Shown here: piece by piece, positions 20,037 through 32,516 of the stretch | Numbering within the stretch: position 1 is the first letter of the stretch | How the letters are laid out: each line of letters starts with the position of its first letter | Assembly: GCA_903902855.1 (NCBI GenBank) | Contig: CAIUWK010000011.1 | Span: 1 to 64,000, forward strand | DNA: 64,000 bases | Direction: 5' to 3' | Origin: an uncultured Geobacter sp. | Lineage (GTDB): Bacteria > Desulfobacterota > Desulfuromonadia > Geobacterales > CAIOGM01 | Notes under the pieces: model-generated | Told to the model about the DNA's origin: nothing | Database searches by the model: none | What the model saw: the letters and a program-made list of their open reading frames with translations, nothing else | Translations under genes and position numbers: made by a program

Positions 20037-20868
20037 AAAGAGTGGCCTTGGTCGGGGGATAGCGTCGCTTCTGCCGGTTGTGGAGGAGCGGGGGAGAGTC
20101 TATTTTTCCTGCCCCATCGAGGAGATCCGTCCCTTGCGGGGGCAGCCCCGCAAGACCTTCTCCGGTAAGAAGCTGGACGAGCTGGCCGCTTCCATTCGTG
20201 AGAAGGGAATCATTCAGCCGCTGGTAGTCCGGAACAAGGAAAACCATTACGAGCTCATTGCCGGAGAACGGCGCTGGCGGGCGGCTCAGAAAGCGGGGCT
20301 CCGTGAAGTCCCGGTGGTCATTCAGGATGTCTCCGACCAGACGGCGCTGGAGTTGGCCCTGGTGGAAAACATTCAGCGGGAGGACCTGAACGCCGTGGAA
20401 GAGGCCGAGGCCTACCAGGCGCTCATGGACTCCCTGGGGCTCTCCCAGGAGGAGTTGGCAAAACGGGTGGGGAAGGAGCGTTCCACTGTGGCCAACTCCC
20501 TCAGGCTGCTCAAGCTCCCCGAAGAGATTAAGAAGGATATCGTGGAGGAGCGGATTAGTATGGGGCATGGCCGCTCTCTCCTCCCCCTTGCCGATTCACC
20601 TCTCATGCGGCAGGCACGTGATGAGGTGGTCAAGCGAGGCCTTTCCGTACGGGAGACCGAATCACTGGTGCGCCGACTCCAGAGCGGTCCGGTGCTGGGC
20701 AGTCGGAGCGGAGTCCTGACGCCGGAATTGAGTGACCTCCAGGAGCGACTAAAGCGTCACTTCAAGGCAAAGGTTGCCATCAATCGGAGCGGCAATAAAG
20801 GAAAGATCGAGATCAACTTCAGCGATACGACGGAACTCACAAGAATTATCGAACTGTTGGGGTTATAA
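20029..20868 (+). CDS. parB: Chromosome partitioning protein ParB/Spo0J
   Basis: MIKKSGLGRGIASLLP, RGQPRKTF, LIAGERRWRAAQKAGL; ATG at 20029 overlaps the parA stop. Confidence 0.96.
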   Translation: MIKKSGLGRGIASLLPVVEERGRVYFSCPIEEIRPLRGQPRKTFSGKKLDELAASIREKGIIQPLVVRNKENHYELIAGERRWRAAQKAGLREVPVVIQDVSDQTALELALVENIQREDLNAVEEAEAYQALMDSLGLSQEELAKRVGKERSTVANSLRLLKLPEEIKKDIVEERISMGHGRSLLPLADSPLMRQARDEVVKRGLSVRETESLVRRLQSGPVLGSRSGVLTPELSDLQERLKRHFKAKVAINRSGNKGKIEINFSDTTELTRIIELLGL

Positions 20869-20915
20869 AGAATGGGGTGTCAAAACTGTTTTTTTCGTAT
20901 CCTGCGTTAAATTTC

Positions 20916-20945
20916 TTGACAGCAGCTCAGTTAATGTGGTAGCTA
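20916..20945 (+). promoter_or_regulatory. Putative promoter of the ATP synthase operon
   Basis: TTGACA at 20916-20921 with weak -10 TAGCTA at 20940-20945. Confidence 0.4.
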
Positions 20946-21008
20946 TCCACTGTTTTAGCGTCATGCACTTGAACAAAGAATGCAATTCTCTCCTGACGGG
21001 GTGTCTTC

Positions 21009-21434
21009 GTGATTACACTTGACCTGGCTTTTATCATTCAGATTGTCAACTTTTTCCTTCTTCTTTTCATCCTCAATACGTTCCTCTACAAGCCGATTCG
21101 GAAGGCGTTGGCCGACCGGGCAGCGGAGATCAACGGCGCACGGCAGAGAGCCGACTCCGTGGATGCCGGCGTACAGGAGAAGGTCGCCGCCTACGAGGCG
21201 CGGATGCGTGAAGTAAAGGCCCAGGCTGCTGTTGAGCGGGCTGCCATGATGAAAGCCGTTGTGACCGAGGAGCAGGCACTCCTGGAGAAGGCGCGCCATG
21301 AGGCGACGGAGACCATCGGCGCCATCCGTGCGAAGGTCGCCAAGGAAACCGCCGATGCCCGGGAACTGCTCAGGACGCAGGCGCTGCTCCTTTCGTCCGA
21401 TATCTGCGAGAAGGTTCTTGGAAGGAGTCTGTAA
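21009..21434 (+). CDS. ATP synthase F0 subunit b'
   Basis: IQIVNFFLLLFILNTFLYKPIRKALADRAAEI; GTG start; heads the atp cluster. Confidence 0.9.
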   Translation: MITLDLAFIIQIVNFFLLLFILNTFLYKPIRKALADRAAEINGARQRADSVDAGVQEKVAAYEARMREVKAQAAVERAAMMKAVVTEEQALLEKARHEATETIGAIRAKVAKETADARELLRTQALLLSSDICEKVLGRSL

Positions 21435-21435
21435 G

Positions 21436-22044
21436 ATGCAGCAGCTGAATTTATCGAAAAATCGAAGAAAGTCCCTGCGAGTGATCACCATCTGTATTGC
21501 GGTACTAGCCACGGCAGTCGGTGCCTGGGCCTCGGAAGGGGGAGGTCACGCCGACGGCGGCGCTCAGTTGAAGGATTTCATCTGGCGTGTCATTGACTTT
21601 GCCGCTCTTGCCGGGATCATTATCTGGGCATTGGCCAAGCAGAACGTTAAGGGTGGGCTCAAGGCCAGGCAGGATGCCATTGAAACGACGCTGCGCGAGG
21701 CTGCAGCGGCCCGGGACGCAGCGGAGCGGAAGCTGAAAGAATATACCGCCAAGCTCGATTCGGCTAACAAGGAGATCGATGCCCTCTCTGCCACCATCAA
21801 ACAGGATGCGGCGGTGGAGAAGGTGCGGATGATTGCCGAGGCAACCGCCATGGCCGAGAAGATTAAGGAACAGGCACGACAGCTGGCGGGACAGGAGGTC
21901 CAGAAGGCCCGGACCTTGCTCCGGCAGGAGGCGGCTCATCTCGCAGTGGAACTTGCGGAAAAGAAGATCAAAGAGAACATCACGAAAAAAGACCAGGATA
22001 AACTGGTTGGCGACTATCTTTCCAAGGTGGTGGAGCTACATTGA
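21436..22044 (+). CDS. atpF: ATP synthase F0 subunit b
   Basis: [53 protein letters not shown]. Confidence 0.93.
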   Translation: MQQLNLSKNRRKSLRVITICIAVLATAVGAWASEGGGHADGGAQLKDFIWRVIDFAALAGIIIWALAKQNVKGGLKARQDAIETTLREAAAARDAAERKLKEYTAKLDSANKEIDALSATIKQDAAVEKVRMIAEATAMAEKIKEQARQLAGQEVQKARTLLRQEAAHLAVELAEKKIKENITKKDQDKLVGDYLSKVVELH

Positions 22045-22583
22045 TTACGAATGCGATTGCCCGGCGTTACGCCAAGGCCCTGGTGCAGCTCGCCGCTGAA
22101 GAGCAGCGTGTGGAGCTGATTCATGGGGAATTGAGCCGTTTTGAAACACTCCTGACGGCACAGAGTCAACTACGATCCGTCCTGATCAATCCAGCCTACG
22201 GCATCGAGGAAAAACGGGCCATCGTGCGAGACGTCATGGCGCGCATGGTCATCTCGGGGACGGTGGCAAACTTTCTCCTGCTTCTCCTGGATCGGGGACG
22301 AATCGGTTTCCTCTCGGCGATCATAGCGTCCTACGGGACCTATGCCGACGAGATCTCCGGTGTGGTCCGCCCGACACTCTACACGGCCATCCCCCTGGAA
22401 GCGATCGAAATACAGGGGATCAAGGACGCGCTGACTACTGCCACCGGGAAGAAAGTGGTCCTCTCCGTGCAGGTGGACCCCTCGCTCATCGGCGGGGTGG
22501 TCACCAAGATCGGCGACATGGTATATGACGGTAGTATCAGAACCCAACTCAATCGGATTGAAAGCATATTACAGAAGGGGTGA
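22041..22583 (+). CDS. atpH: ATP synthase F1 subunit delta
   Basis: [20 protein letters not shown] start overlapping the atpF stop. Confidence 0.95.
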   Translation: MITNAIARRYAKALVQLAAEEQRVELIHGELSRFETLLTAQSQLRSVLINPAYGIEEKRAIVRDVMARMVISGTVANFLLLLLDRGRIGFLSAIIASYGTYADEISGVVRPTLYTAIPLEAIEIQGIKDALTTATGKKVVLSVQVDPSLIGGVVTKIGDMVYDGSIRTQLNRIESILQKG

Positions 22584-22592
22584 GACGTTCCT

Positions 22593-24101
22593 ATGGAAAT
22601 CAGAGCCGAAGAAATCAGCGAGATTATTAAGAAGCAGATCAAGGGTTACGGCAAAGAGGTTGAGGTTGCCGAAACCGGCACCATCATCTCCATCGGTGAC
22701 GGTATTGCCCGTATCTACGGCCTGGACAAGGCCATGGCCGGCGAGCTCTTGGAGTTCCCCGGCGGCGTAGCCGGGATGGTGATGAACCTTGAGGAAGATA
22801 ACGTAGGGGCCGCGATCCTCGGCGATTTCGAGAATATCAAAGAAGGGGACACGGTCAAGCGTACCGGCCGGATCACCCAGGTTCCGGTGGGGGATGCTCT
22901 CATCGGCCGCGTGGTCAACGCCATCGGTGAACCCATCGATGGCAAGGGACCCATCAACACCACGACCTTCAGCAAGGTCGAGGTGAAGGCCCCAGGCATC
23001 GTAAAGCGTAAATCGGTCCATCAGCCCATGGCCACCGGTCTCAAGGCCATCGACTCCATGGTACCCATCGGGCGCGGCCAGCGCGAGTTGATCATCGGTG
23101 ACCGGCAGACCGGCAAGACCGCCGTGGCCATGGATACGATCATCAATCAAAAAGGTGGTGATGTGGTCTGTATCTACGTCGCCATCGGCCAGAAGCGTTC
23201 CACCGTAGCTCAGGTCGTCTCCAAGCTCACCGAGCATGGCGCCATGGATTACACCATCGTGGTTGCAGCCACCGCCTCCGAGCCGGCACCGCTCCAGTAT
23301 CTTGCCCCCTATACCGGCGTCACCATGGGTGAATATTTCCGGGATAACAAAAGACATGCATTGATCGTCTATGATGATCTCTCCAAGCAGGCCGTCGCTT
23401 ACCGGCAGCTTTCACTGCTCCTGCGCCGCCCGCCGGGACGTGAAGCATATCCCGGCGACGTCTTTTATCTTCATAGCCGCCTCCTGGAGCGTGCGGCCAA
23501 GGTTTCCGACGAATGCGGAGCTGGTTCGCTCACAGCACTCCCCATCATCGAGACCCAGGCTGGTGACGTTTCGGCGTACATCCCCACTAATGTTATTTCC
23601 ATCACCGATGGTCAGATTTTCCTTGAAGCGGATCTCTTCTACTCCGGCCAACGTCCCGCCATCAACGTGGGGATCTCCGTATCCCGCGTCGGCGGCGCCG
23701 CCCAGACCAAGGCGATGAAGCAGGTAGCCGGTACGTTGCGACTCAACCTCGCCCAGTTCCGCGAGATGGCGGCCTTTGCCCAGTTCGGCTCCGACCTGGA
23801 CAAGGCGACCCAGATGCAGCTTGCCCGCGGCGAGCGACTGGTGGAGATTCTCAAGCAGCCCCAGTACAAGCCGCTTCCCTTTGAGAAACAGGTCATCATC
23901 ATCTTTGCCGCCAATAACGGCTTCCTGGATGATTACCCGGTCTCCGCGCTCAAGCGTTACGAGCCCGAGCTGCTCTCCTTTTTCGATACGAAAAAGAGCT
24001 CCCTCGTTACCGAACTGCGTGACAAGAAGGCCATCGACGACGATCTCAAGGCGAAGATTATCGCCGCTATGAACGAATTCAAAAAAGAGTTCACGGCGTA
24101 A
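22593..24101 (+). CDS. atpA: ATP synthase F1 subunit alpha
   Basis: [18 protein letters not shown], canonical alpha subunit. Confidence 0.99.
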   Translation: MEIRAEEISEIIKKQIKGYGKEVEVAETGTIISIGDGIARIYGLDKAMAGELLEFPGGVAGMVMNLEEDNVGAAILGDFENIKEGDTVKRTGRITQVPVGDALIGRVVNAIGEPIDGKGPINTTTFSKVEVKAPGIVKRKSVHQPMATGLKAIDSMVPIGRGQRELIIGDRQTGKTAVAMDTIINQKGGDVVCIYVAIGQKRSTVAQVVSKLTEHGAMDYTIVVAATASEPAPLQYLAPYTGVTMGEYFRDNKRHALIVYDDLSKQAVAYRQLSLLLRRPPGREAYPGDVFYLHSRLLERAAKVSDECGAGSLTALPIIETQAGDVSAYIPTNVISITDGQIFLEADLFYSGQRPAINVGISVSRVGGAAQTKAMKQVAGTLRLNLAQFREMAAFAQFGSDLDKATQMQLARGERLVEILKQPQYKPLPFEKQVIIIFAANNGFLDDYPVSALKRYEPELLSFFDTKKSSLVTELRDKKAIDDDLKAKIIAAMNEFKKEFTA

Positions 24102-24128
24102 TCTCAAGAGTCAAGGACGGGAAGCTGT

Positions 24129-26473
<2,345 letters not shown>

Positions 26474-26476
26474 ATC

Positions 26477-26558
26477 AGGTGAAAGGAGAAAGGTGAGAGA
26501 TGTAAGGACTATCCGTCAGTTTCTTCATGTTGAGCCTTCCTCTTTTATCTTTTAACCT
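26477..26558. repeat. Heptanucleotide array with inverted heptad partner between atpD and atpC
   Basis: AGGTGAA AGGAGAA AGGTGAG AGATGTA AGG (26477-26507) and CCT TCCTCTT TTATCTT TTAACCT (26535-26558). Confidence 0.65.
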
Positions 26559-26569
26559 AAGGATTTTTT

Positions 26570-26986
26570 ATGGCAGAAAAACTATTGATGGACTTGGTCA
26601 CTCCGTACCGGAAAGTCCTTTCCGTAGAGGTTGACGAAATAACTGCTACCGGTTCTTTGGGTGAATTCGGCGTACTTCCCGGCCATGCACCGTTTCTTAC
26701 CTCACTGAAGATTGGTGAGCTTTCCTACCGGCATGGTGGGATAACTGATCATCTTGCCCTTAACTGGGGGTATTTTGAGGTTGAGGATGACAAGGTCACC
26801 ATTCTTGTCGAGACAGCCGAACTTGCCGATGAGATCGATCTTGTACGCGCCCGGGCCGCCTTGACCCGCGCCGAAGAGGCGATGAGGAAACTGCTCCCCG
26901 AAGACAAGGAGTTTCGCAAGTACGAACTTGCTCTCGAACGGGCGCTCATTCGTGTTCAGGTCGCAGCCAAAGCTGCACGTAAGTAG
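26570..26986 (+). CDS. atpC: ATP synthase F1 subunit epsilon
   Basis: MAEKLLMDLVTPYRKVLSVEVDEITATGSLGEFGVLPGHAPFLTSLKIGEL. Confidence 0.97.
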   Translation: MAEKLLMDLVTPYRKVLSVEVDEITATGSLGEFGVLPGHAPFLTSLKIGELSYRHGGITDHLALNWGYFEVEDDKVTILVETAELADEIDLVRARAALTRAEEAMRKLLPEDKEFRKYELALERALIRVQVAAKAARK

Positions 26987-27007
26987 CGTCATCGTACGTT
27001 CATATGA

Positions 27008-27039
27008 CAAAAAAGAGCGGCTCTGCCGCTCTTTTTTTA
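27008..27039 (+). terminator. Intrinsic terminator of the atp operon
   Basis: AAAGAGCGGC-TCT-GCCGCTCTTT followed by T-run. Confidence 0.9.
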
Positions 27040-27125
27040 TCTCTGGAGAATAACCAAGATACGGAAAAGCCGCTCCCGAAAATGAAGCGGCCTTATGTAA
27101 TCCTCTTGCTCACTCCCTTATCGCA

Positions 27126-27740
27126 TCAGGAACAGAGAAACGTGGGGAAATGAACGAGACTTTGCATGGTTACCATCAGGTCTCCACGATTCTCGGATTC
27201 GTACATCTGCATGAGGAGGCTCATGGAAGTCTGATAGAGTTCCGTCATCTCCTTGCGGGCCTTGCAGATGAAATAATCGTTAGGTTCCTCCGGAAGAAAT
27301 GCCGCGGCATAGAGATCGCTTACTTTTTCCAGATGGGCTTTTGCTTCTTGGGGCTGATCGCGTGACATCAAGCGGATGCCGGCGACGGCGTTGATGCGAA
27401 ATTCTTCACAGTCACAGCTGATTGACTCAAAGTTAATGCGATAGGCATCCCCCTGGGCAAGTATGGGGTTGAAATGCTCCTTGCTGTTCAGAGACTTTCG
27501 AAGCCGGCTCAATGTCGTTTTGAAATTTTTGAATCCTGCTTCGTGATTGCACCCGGGCCAGAGAAGCTCAATGAGCTGATTTCGATGTACCCACTGGTCT
27601 GAAGTAATTAGCAGGTAGCAGAAGAGCAGCCGTGCCTTTTGGCTGTCCCATTGAATGGCAATTGGTTGATTCCCCCGATAGAACGTCAAGCCGCCGAAGG
27701 TGCGGATGGCGATGGATTCTGACTGCGCGCGTCGTTTCAT
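27126..27740 (-). CDS. Stand-alone winged-helix + BTAD (SARP-like) transcriptional regulator
   Basis: IRTFGGLTFYRGNQPI...DSQKARLLFCYLLITSDQWVHRNQLIELLWP...FKTTLSRLRKSLN, BTAD-like C-terminus. Confidence 0.8.
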   Translation of the reverse strand: MKRRAQSESIAIRTFGGLTFYRGNQPIAIQWDSQKARLLFCYLLITSDQWVHRNQLIELLWPGCNHEAGFKNFKTTLSRLRKSLNSKEHFNPILAQGDAYRINFESISCDCEEFRINAVAGIRLMSRDQPQEAKAHLEKVSDLYAAAFLPEEPNDYFICKARKEMTELYQTSMSLLMQMYESENRGDLMVTMQSLVHFPTFLCS

Positions 27741-27776
27741 GACTTGACAATCCTTTTGTAACGGGTAGTTTGGCGG

Positions 27777-27822
27777 TCTGCTACTTAGCAGAAGTATGCC
27801 ACGTAGTTGCCGTAGTTGTCAA
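27777..27822 (-). promoter_or_regulatory. Promoter and palindromic operator candidate for the BTAD regulator
   Basis: Minus strand TTGACA-N18-CATACT, then perfect IR TCTGCTA-AG-TAGCAGA (27777-27792) abutting the -10. Confidence 0.55.
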
Positions 27823-27907
27823 ATAATTTTTACGTTTCGGTGTACTATCTGCATTTATTTTGTAACTTGTTTGATCTTGATATGTTGTTATTTGAATGTA
27901 TGGCGAT

Positions 27908-27943
27908 AAAAAAACGGTGCCTCCTCTTCAGGCACCGTTGTTT
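27908..27943 (-). terminator. Intrinsic terminator of the ferritin-like gene
   Basis: Minus strand CGGTGCCT-gaagagg-AGGCACCG-TTTTTTTA. Confidence 0.9.
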
Positions 27944-27968
27944 TATCACTAATTGTCGGTTCTAAGGG

Positions 27969-28466
27969 TTATTCCCTCACGTAGGTATCCTGATCCGATT
28001 CGTTAACCATTCCCATAATATGGGCATACTCCGATTCGATCAGGGCGTAGTGCTGTTCGGTCTCTTTGACTACCCGTAGAAAAATACTCTTTACCAGCGG
28101 ATCAACGATGTCCCGGGCGAAGTGAGTGTACTGGTCGATGCATGCCTTCTCTTCTGCAAGAGAGATCTCCAGAGCCTTTTGTTCGTGGGTATCGGAGGTA
28201 ATCGACGTTTCAAGTTCGGCAAAGACGGTATTCTCCAGGTCCGGCGGGGTAGCTATGAACGATGTGAGATCGCCAAACTCGGTACCTTTGTAGTGATCGA
28301 AAAAAGCCTTGAGATGTCCAACCTCTTCATTGGCTAAAAGTTCGAAGACCTTTTGAGCCCGGTCATTCTTTGTCACTGAAGCTGCACGCCGGTAGAAATC
28401 CATACTGTCTTTTTCTGCCTGAATGGCCAGTTTCAGTGCCTCCTGTACAGTGTACTCTTTGCCCAT
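27969..28466 (-). CDS. Ferritin-like/rubrerythrin-domain protein
   Basis: EALKLAIQAEKDSMDFYRRAASVTKNDRAQKVFELLANEEVGHLKAF with repeated E...E..H motif. Confidence 0.85.
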   Translation of the reverse strand: MGKEYTVQEALKLAIQAEKDSMDFYRRAASVTKNDRAQKVFELLANEEVGHLKAFFDHYKGTEFGDLTSFIATPPDLENTVFAELETSITSDTHEQKALEISLAEEKACIDQYTHFARDIVDPLVKSIFLRVVKETEQHYALIESEYAHIMGMVNESDQDTYVRE

Positions 28467-28507
28467 CGCAATTCCTCCCGAGATAGTAGTAGGCTTTTAG
28501 CGTAAAC

Positions 28508-28535
28508 ATTATATCTGCAAAAATTTTAAGTTCAA
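28508..28535 (-). promoter_or_regulatory. Putative sigma70 promoter of the ferritin-like gene
   Basis: Minus strand TTGAAC-N16-TATAAT. Confidence 0.6.
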
Positions 28536-28554
28536 TAGAAAAATGATGGTCGTC

Positions 28555-29316
28555 TTAGGGCAATCCGAAGAGCTGCCGGGCATTGGTGGTGGTGACGGCG
28601 GCGATCTGTTCCAGTGAAATCCCCTTGATAGCGGCCATTCTCCGTGCCGTCTCCAGCAGGAAGGCCGGTTCGTTGAGGCTTCCCCGGTGGGGAACCGGAG
28701 TCAGATCAGGGGCGTCGCTCTCCAGGAGGAGATGTTCCAACGGAATGCGCCGGACAACCTCCAGAGGTCGAACTGCGTTGGGGTAGGTCACTGGGCCTGC
28801 GACACCAATATGGAGGCCTAGTCTGATGCATTCCTGGGCTGTCTCCGGGCTGCCGGAAAAGGCATGCATCACCCCCCCTACCTTGGCTACGTTCTCTTCC
28901 CGGAGGATTTGCAGCAGGTCGGCAAAGGCCCGTCGACAGTGAAGAATTACCGGTAGACCGCACCGGAGTGCCAGGCGGAGTTGCAAGCGAAATGCTGTCT
29001 GTTGGATCAGACGCGGCACGGTATCATCACTGTAGTCTAGCCCGATCTCGCCGATGGCCACGGCGTGACACGCAAGACGCTCCAGTTTGGCAACTGTTTC
29101 CTCATTGAAACCCATAGCCATCAAGGGGTGAATGCCGGGGGCCGCAAAAATCCGTGAGTCACGGCCGGCTACCGCCACAAGATCGTCCCAGCACGACGGA
29201 GCGACTCCGGGGAGGACGAAACGGGTCACTCCGGCAGCCTGGGCGCGCTGCAGCAGTTCCGGCAGCTGCAAGATAAGAGAGGGGACATTCAGATGGCAAT
29301 GGGTATCGACAAACAT
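28555..29316 (-). CDS. TatD-family DNase/hydrolase
   Basis: MFVDTHCHLN, IGEIGLDYSDD, HCRRAFADLLQIL, LESDAPDLTP. Confidence 0.94.
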   Translation of the reverse strand: MFVDTHCHLNVPSLILQLPELLQRAQAAGVTRFVLPGVAPSCWDDLVAVAGRDSRIFAAPGIHPLMAMGFNEETVAKLERLACHAVAIGEIGLDYSDDTVPRLIQQTAFRLQLRLALRCGLPVILHCRRAFADLLQILREENVAKVGGVMHAFSGSPETAQECIRLGLHIGVAGPVTYPNAVRPLEVVRRIPLEHLLLESDAPDLTPVPHRGSLNEPAFLLETARRMAAIKGISLEQIAAVTTTNARQLFGLP

Positions 29317-29436
29317 GCTCTTGTCAAAAAATGAAAGTAAAGGTACAAAGGGTGGGTTACTCTATCACTCTCCCTGCGAATGATGGAAGGGCTTTTTCAA
29401 AAGAAGATTCGCACGGGATATTATCCGGAGAATTTC

Positions 29437-29877
29437 ATGGCCAAGGGAAATTTCACTGCAGCCGGCGATACGCTGCTTATCATGTTGCTCAGACTTCCCC
29501 TGGGGATCATTTTCGTAGCTCACGGCTCCCAGAAACTCCTGGGACTCTTCGGTGGTCAGGGTTTGACCTCAACCTTCAGGACATTCGAGGAGAAGATGGG
29601 GATCCCGCCGGTCCTGACGTTTCTTGCCATCATCGCCGAGTTCGGCGGTGGGATCGGCCTTCTTCTGGGGCTCCTCACCCGCTTCTCCGCAGTTGGGATA
29701 GCCGCCACCATGGTGGTGGCCATGTACAAGGTAACCCTGATAAACGGCTTTTTCCTCAACGTCGCCGGCCGGGGGCCGGGAATCGAATACAATCTGGCCC
29801 TTCTGGGGATGGCCCTGGCCATAGTCGTCAAGGGTGGAGGAGCGTGGTCGGTGGACCGGTTCCTCTGGAAACGCTGA
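29437..29877 (+). CDS. DoxX-family membrane protein
   Basis: LLRLPLGIIFVAHGSQKLLGLFGGQGL; upstream ATG 29380 is an alternative start. Confidence 0.88.
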   Translation: MAKGNFTAAGDTLLIMLLRLPLGIIFVAHGSQKLLGLFGGQGLTSTFRTFEEKMGIPPVLTFLAIIAEFGGGIGLLLGLLTRFSAVGIAATMVVAMYKVTLINGFFLNVAGRGPGIEYNLALLGMALAIVVKGGGAWSVDRFLWKR

Positions 29878-29935
29878 TTTCCGGCCAAGGGCAAAACAAC
29901 AGGAATAGACAACGGTAACTACGGAGTAGAAACAG

Positions 29936-31519
29936 ATGAAGAAGCAGAACGAGCAGGAGATCAATCGTCGGCGGACCTTCGCCATCATCAGCCACCCGGA
30001 TGCGGGGAAGACTACCATCACCGAGAAGCTTCTCCTCTTCGGCGGTGCGATCCAGCAGGCAGGGGAGGTCCGTGCGCGCAAGGCATCCCGCCACGCCACC
30101 TCGGACTGGATGGAGATGGAGAAACAGCGGGGGATTTCGGTGACCTCGTCGGTGATGAAGTTCACCTATGGCGATTACGAGATCAATCTCCTGGACACGC
30201 CGGGGCACAATGACTTCTCCGAGGATACCTACCGGGTCCTCACTGCCGTGGACTCGGTCCTCATGGTTATCGATTCGGTGAAGGGGGTGGAGAGTCAGAC
30301 CAAGAAGCTTCTGGAGGTCTGTCGTCTCCGTCATACCCCTATCATGACCTTCATCAACAAGCTGGACCGGGAGGGGCGCGAACCCATAGATCTCATTGAT
30401 GAGATCGAGAGTCTCCTGAAGATCCAGTGCGCCCCCATGACCTGGCCCGTGGGGATGGGGAAACGGTTCCGCGGCACCTACCACCTCTATTCCAAAGAGC
30501 TGACCTTTTTCGATCCCGAGGCCGAGAAAGGGGTGGGGCAGATCGCCACCGTCACTGGCCTGGATGATCCGAGGCTGGTGGAGCTGCTTGGCTCTCAGGT
30601 TGAGGAGCTGCGCAATGACGTGGAGCTGCTGGAGGGGGCAGCCCACCCGTTCCAGGAGGAGGCGTATCTGGCCGGACTCCAGACCCCGGTCTTCTTCGGC
30701 AGCGCCATCAACACCTTCGGGGTCCAGCAGCTCCTGGATACCTTTGTCTCCTATGCCCCGTCGCCACTCCCCCGGGAGGCGGTAACCCGCACCGTATCCC
30801 CCTATGAAGAGCCGTTCACCGGGTTCTGTTTCAAGATCCAGGCAAATATGGACCCGGCCCATCGTGACAGGATCGCCTTTTTCCGGATCTGCTCGGGGAG
30901 ATTCACCCGGGGGATGAAGGTCCGCCATCTCCGGCTGGGGCGCGATATGGCCATAGCCAATGCCACCATTTTCATGGCCCAGGACCGGACCAATGTGGAG
31001 GAGGCCTTTCCCGGCGACATCATCGGCATCCACAACCACGGCATCATCAAGATCGGTGATACCTTCACTCAGGGGGAAGAGCTCAAATACACCGGTATCC
31101 CCAACTTTGCGCCGGAGCATTTCCGGAAGGTGAGGCTTCTTGACCCCATGAAATCCAAGGCGCTGGAAAAGGGGCTGGTACAGCTGGCAGAAGAGGGGTC
31201 AACCCAGGTATTTCGCCCGCTCATGGGGGCCGACTGGATCGTAGGGGCGGTGGGGCTGCTGCAGTTTGAGGTGGTCATGCACCGTCTGGAGCACGAGTAC
31301 AAGGTCAAGGCTGCCTATGAGCCGGTGAACTACGCCACCGCCCGCTGGGTTACCGGCGAGAAAAAGCTTCTGGAGGAGTTTCAGAAGAAAGAGGTGATGA
31401 ATCTCTTCATGGATGGGGAAGGAAACCTGACCTATCTGGCGTCCAGCGCCTGGAGGCTGGAAAATACCATGGAGAACTGGAAGGGGCTGGAATTCCACGA
31501 AATACGGGAACACAGCTGA
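29936..31519 (+). CDS. prfC: Peptide chain release factor 3
   Basis: [34 protein letters not shown]; 527 aa RF3. Confidence 0.97.
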   Translation: MKKQNEQEINRRRTFAIISHPDAGKTTITEKLLLFGGAIQQAGEVRARKASRHATSDWMEMEKQRGISVTSSVMKFTYGDYEINLLDTPGHNDFSEDTYRVLTAVDSVLMVIDSVKGVESQTKKLLEVCRLRHTPIMTFINKLDREGREPIDLIDEIESLLKIQCAPMTWPVGMGKRFRGTYHLYSKELTFFDPEAEKGVGQIATVTGLDDPRLVELLGSQVEELRNDVELLEGAAHPFQEEAYLAGLQTPVFFGSAINTFGVQQLLDTFVSYAPSPLPREAVTRTVSPYEEPFTGFCFKIQANMDPAHRDRIAFFRICSGRFTRGMKVRHLRLGRDMAIANATIFMAQDRTNVEEAFPGDIIGIHNHGIIKIGDTFTQGEELKYTGIPNFAPEHFRKVRLLDPMKSKALEKGLVQLAEEGSTQVFRPLMGADWIVGAVGLLQFEVVMHRLEHEYKVKAAYEPVNYATARWVTGEKKLLEEFQKKEVMNLFMDGEGNLTYLASSAWRLENTMENWKGLEFHEIREHS

Positions 31520-31524
31520 GAATC

Positions 31525-31561
31525 AGGGACCGGGGACCAGGGACTGGGGACGGGGAACTGG
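31525..31561. repeat. G-rich heptanucleotide array after the prfC stop
   Basis: AGGGACC GGGGACC AGGGACT GGGGACG GGGAACT GG. Confidence 0.75.
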
Positions 31562-31616
31562 TAACATCGAGTAGCACGGGGCGTGAGGGAGAGAGCTGAG
31601 GGGGCACAGGGAGGTA

Positions 31617-32516
31617 ATGGAGCGAAACGAACGGTTCGATCGCGCCGACCGGATCATCAGGATCGGGTTCTGGGTCAATGCGCTCCTGATGATCTTCAAA
31701 CTGGCGGCCGGTCATTGGGGGCGCTCCGATGCCGTCTTTGCCGATGGTATCGAAAGCGCCTGTGATTTCGTGGCAATCTTCTCCACCATGGTGGCACTCA
31801 GGTTGGGGCGAAAGCCTTTCGACGAACAGCACCCCTATGGCCACGGTCGGGCGGAGAGCCTCTCGGCTCTGCTGATCTCGCTGGTGATTGTGGCCACGGG
31901 GGGGTGGATTCTGGTCAGCTCGGTCCACGCGATCATCGACCGCGACTTCCAGAGTCCCGGTCTGGTGGCCGTGGGGGCGGCGTTGTGTACCATCATCATC
32001 AAGGAGTGGCTCTACCGCTTTACTCAGAAGACGGGGACGCGTCTGGCGAGTCCCTCCCTTCTGGCCATCGCCAGGGATCACCGCAAGGATGCTCTCACCT
32101 CCATCTCCACTTTGGTCGGTGTGGTGGGGGCTTATTTCGGCTTCGGGTTCATGGACCCGCTGGCTGCCGGTCTGACCTCCTTCTTCATCCTGCATATCGG
32201 CTACGAGACATTTCGCGATGCCGCCCACGACCTCATGGATGGTTCGGCTCCACCGGATTTTATCCAGGAGGTGATGCGTCTGGCCGAGAGTGTTCCCCGG
32301 GTGGAGCATGTGCATGATATCCGCGGTCGCCGCTCCGGACAGTACATGATCATCGATCTCAAGCTGGAGATGGACCCGGCCATGACCGTCAAGGCGTCCC
32401 ATGATGTGGCGACCCGGGTGAAGAGGCTCATCTTTGAGGGATTTCCCAATGTGGGGGATGTGATGATCCATATCAATCCCCATGAGGAAGAGCATGAGGA
32501 CCTGATCAGGCTGTAG
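31617..32516 (+). CDS. Cation diffusion facilitator family transporter
   Basis: GHWGRSDAVFADGIESACDFVAIFSTMVALRLGRKPFDEQHPYGHGRAE. Confidence 0.94.
   Translation: MERNERFDRADRIIRIGFWVNALLMIFKLAAGHWGRSDAVFADGIESACDFVAIFSTMVALRLGRKPFDEQHPYGHGRAESLSALLISLVIVATGGWILVSSVHAIIDRDFQSPGLVAVGAALCTIIIKEWLYRFTQKTGTRLASPSLLAIARDHRKDALTSISTLVGVVGAYFGFGFMDPLAAGLTSFFILHIGYETFRDAAHDLMDGSAPPDFIQEVMRLAESVPRVEHVHDIRGRRSGQYMIIDLKLEMDPAMTVKASHDVATRVKRLIFEGFPNVGDVMIHINPHEEEHEDLIRL

Noticed and set aside
29828-31120. 430-aa antisense ORF opposite prfC
   Set aside because: prfC is unambiguous on the plus strand; the antisense protein has no domain signature.
31240-31250. GTAGGGGC matches in prfC and atpA (about 22804) resembling the kdp REP element
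   Set aside because: Coding sequence, and no accompanying hairpin partner.
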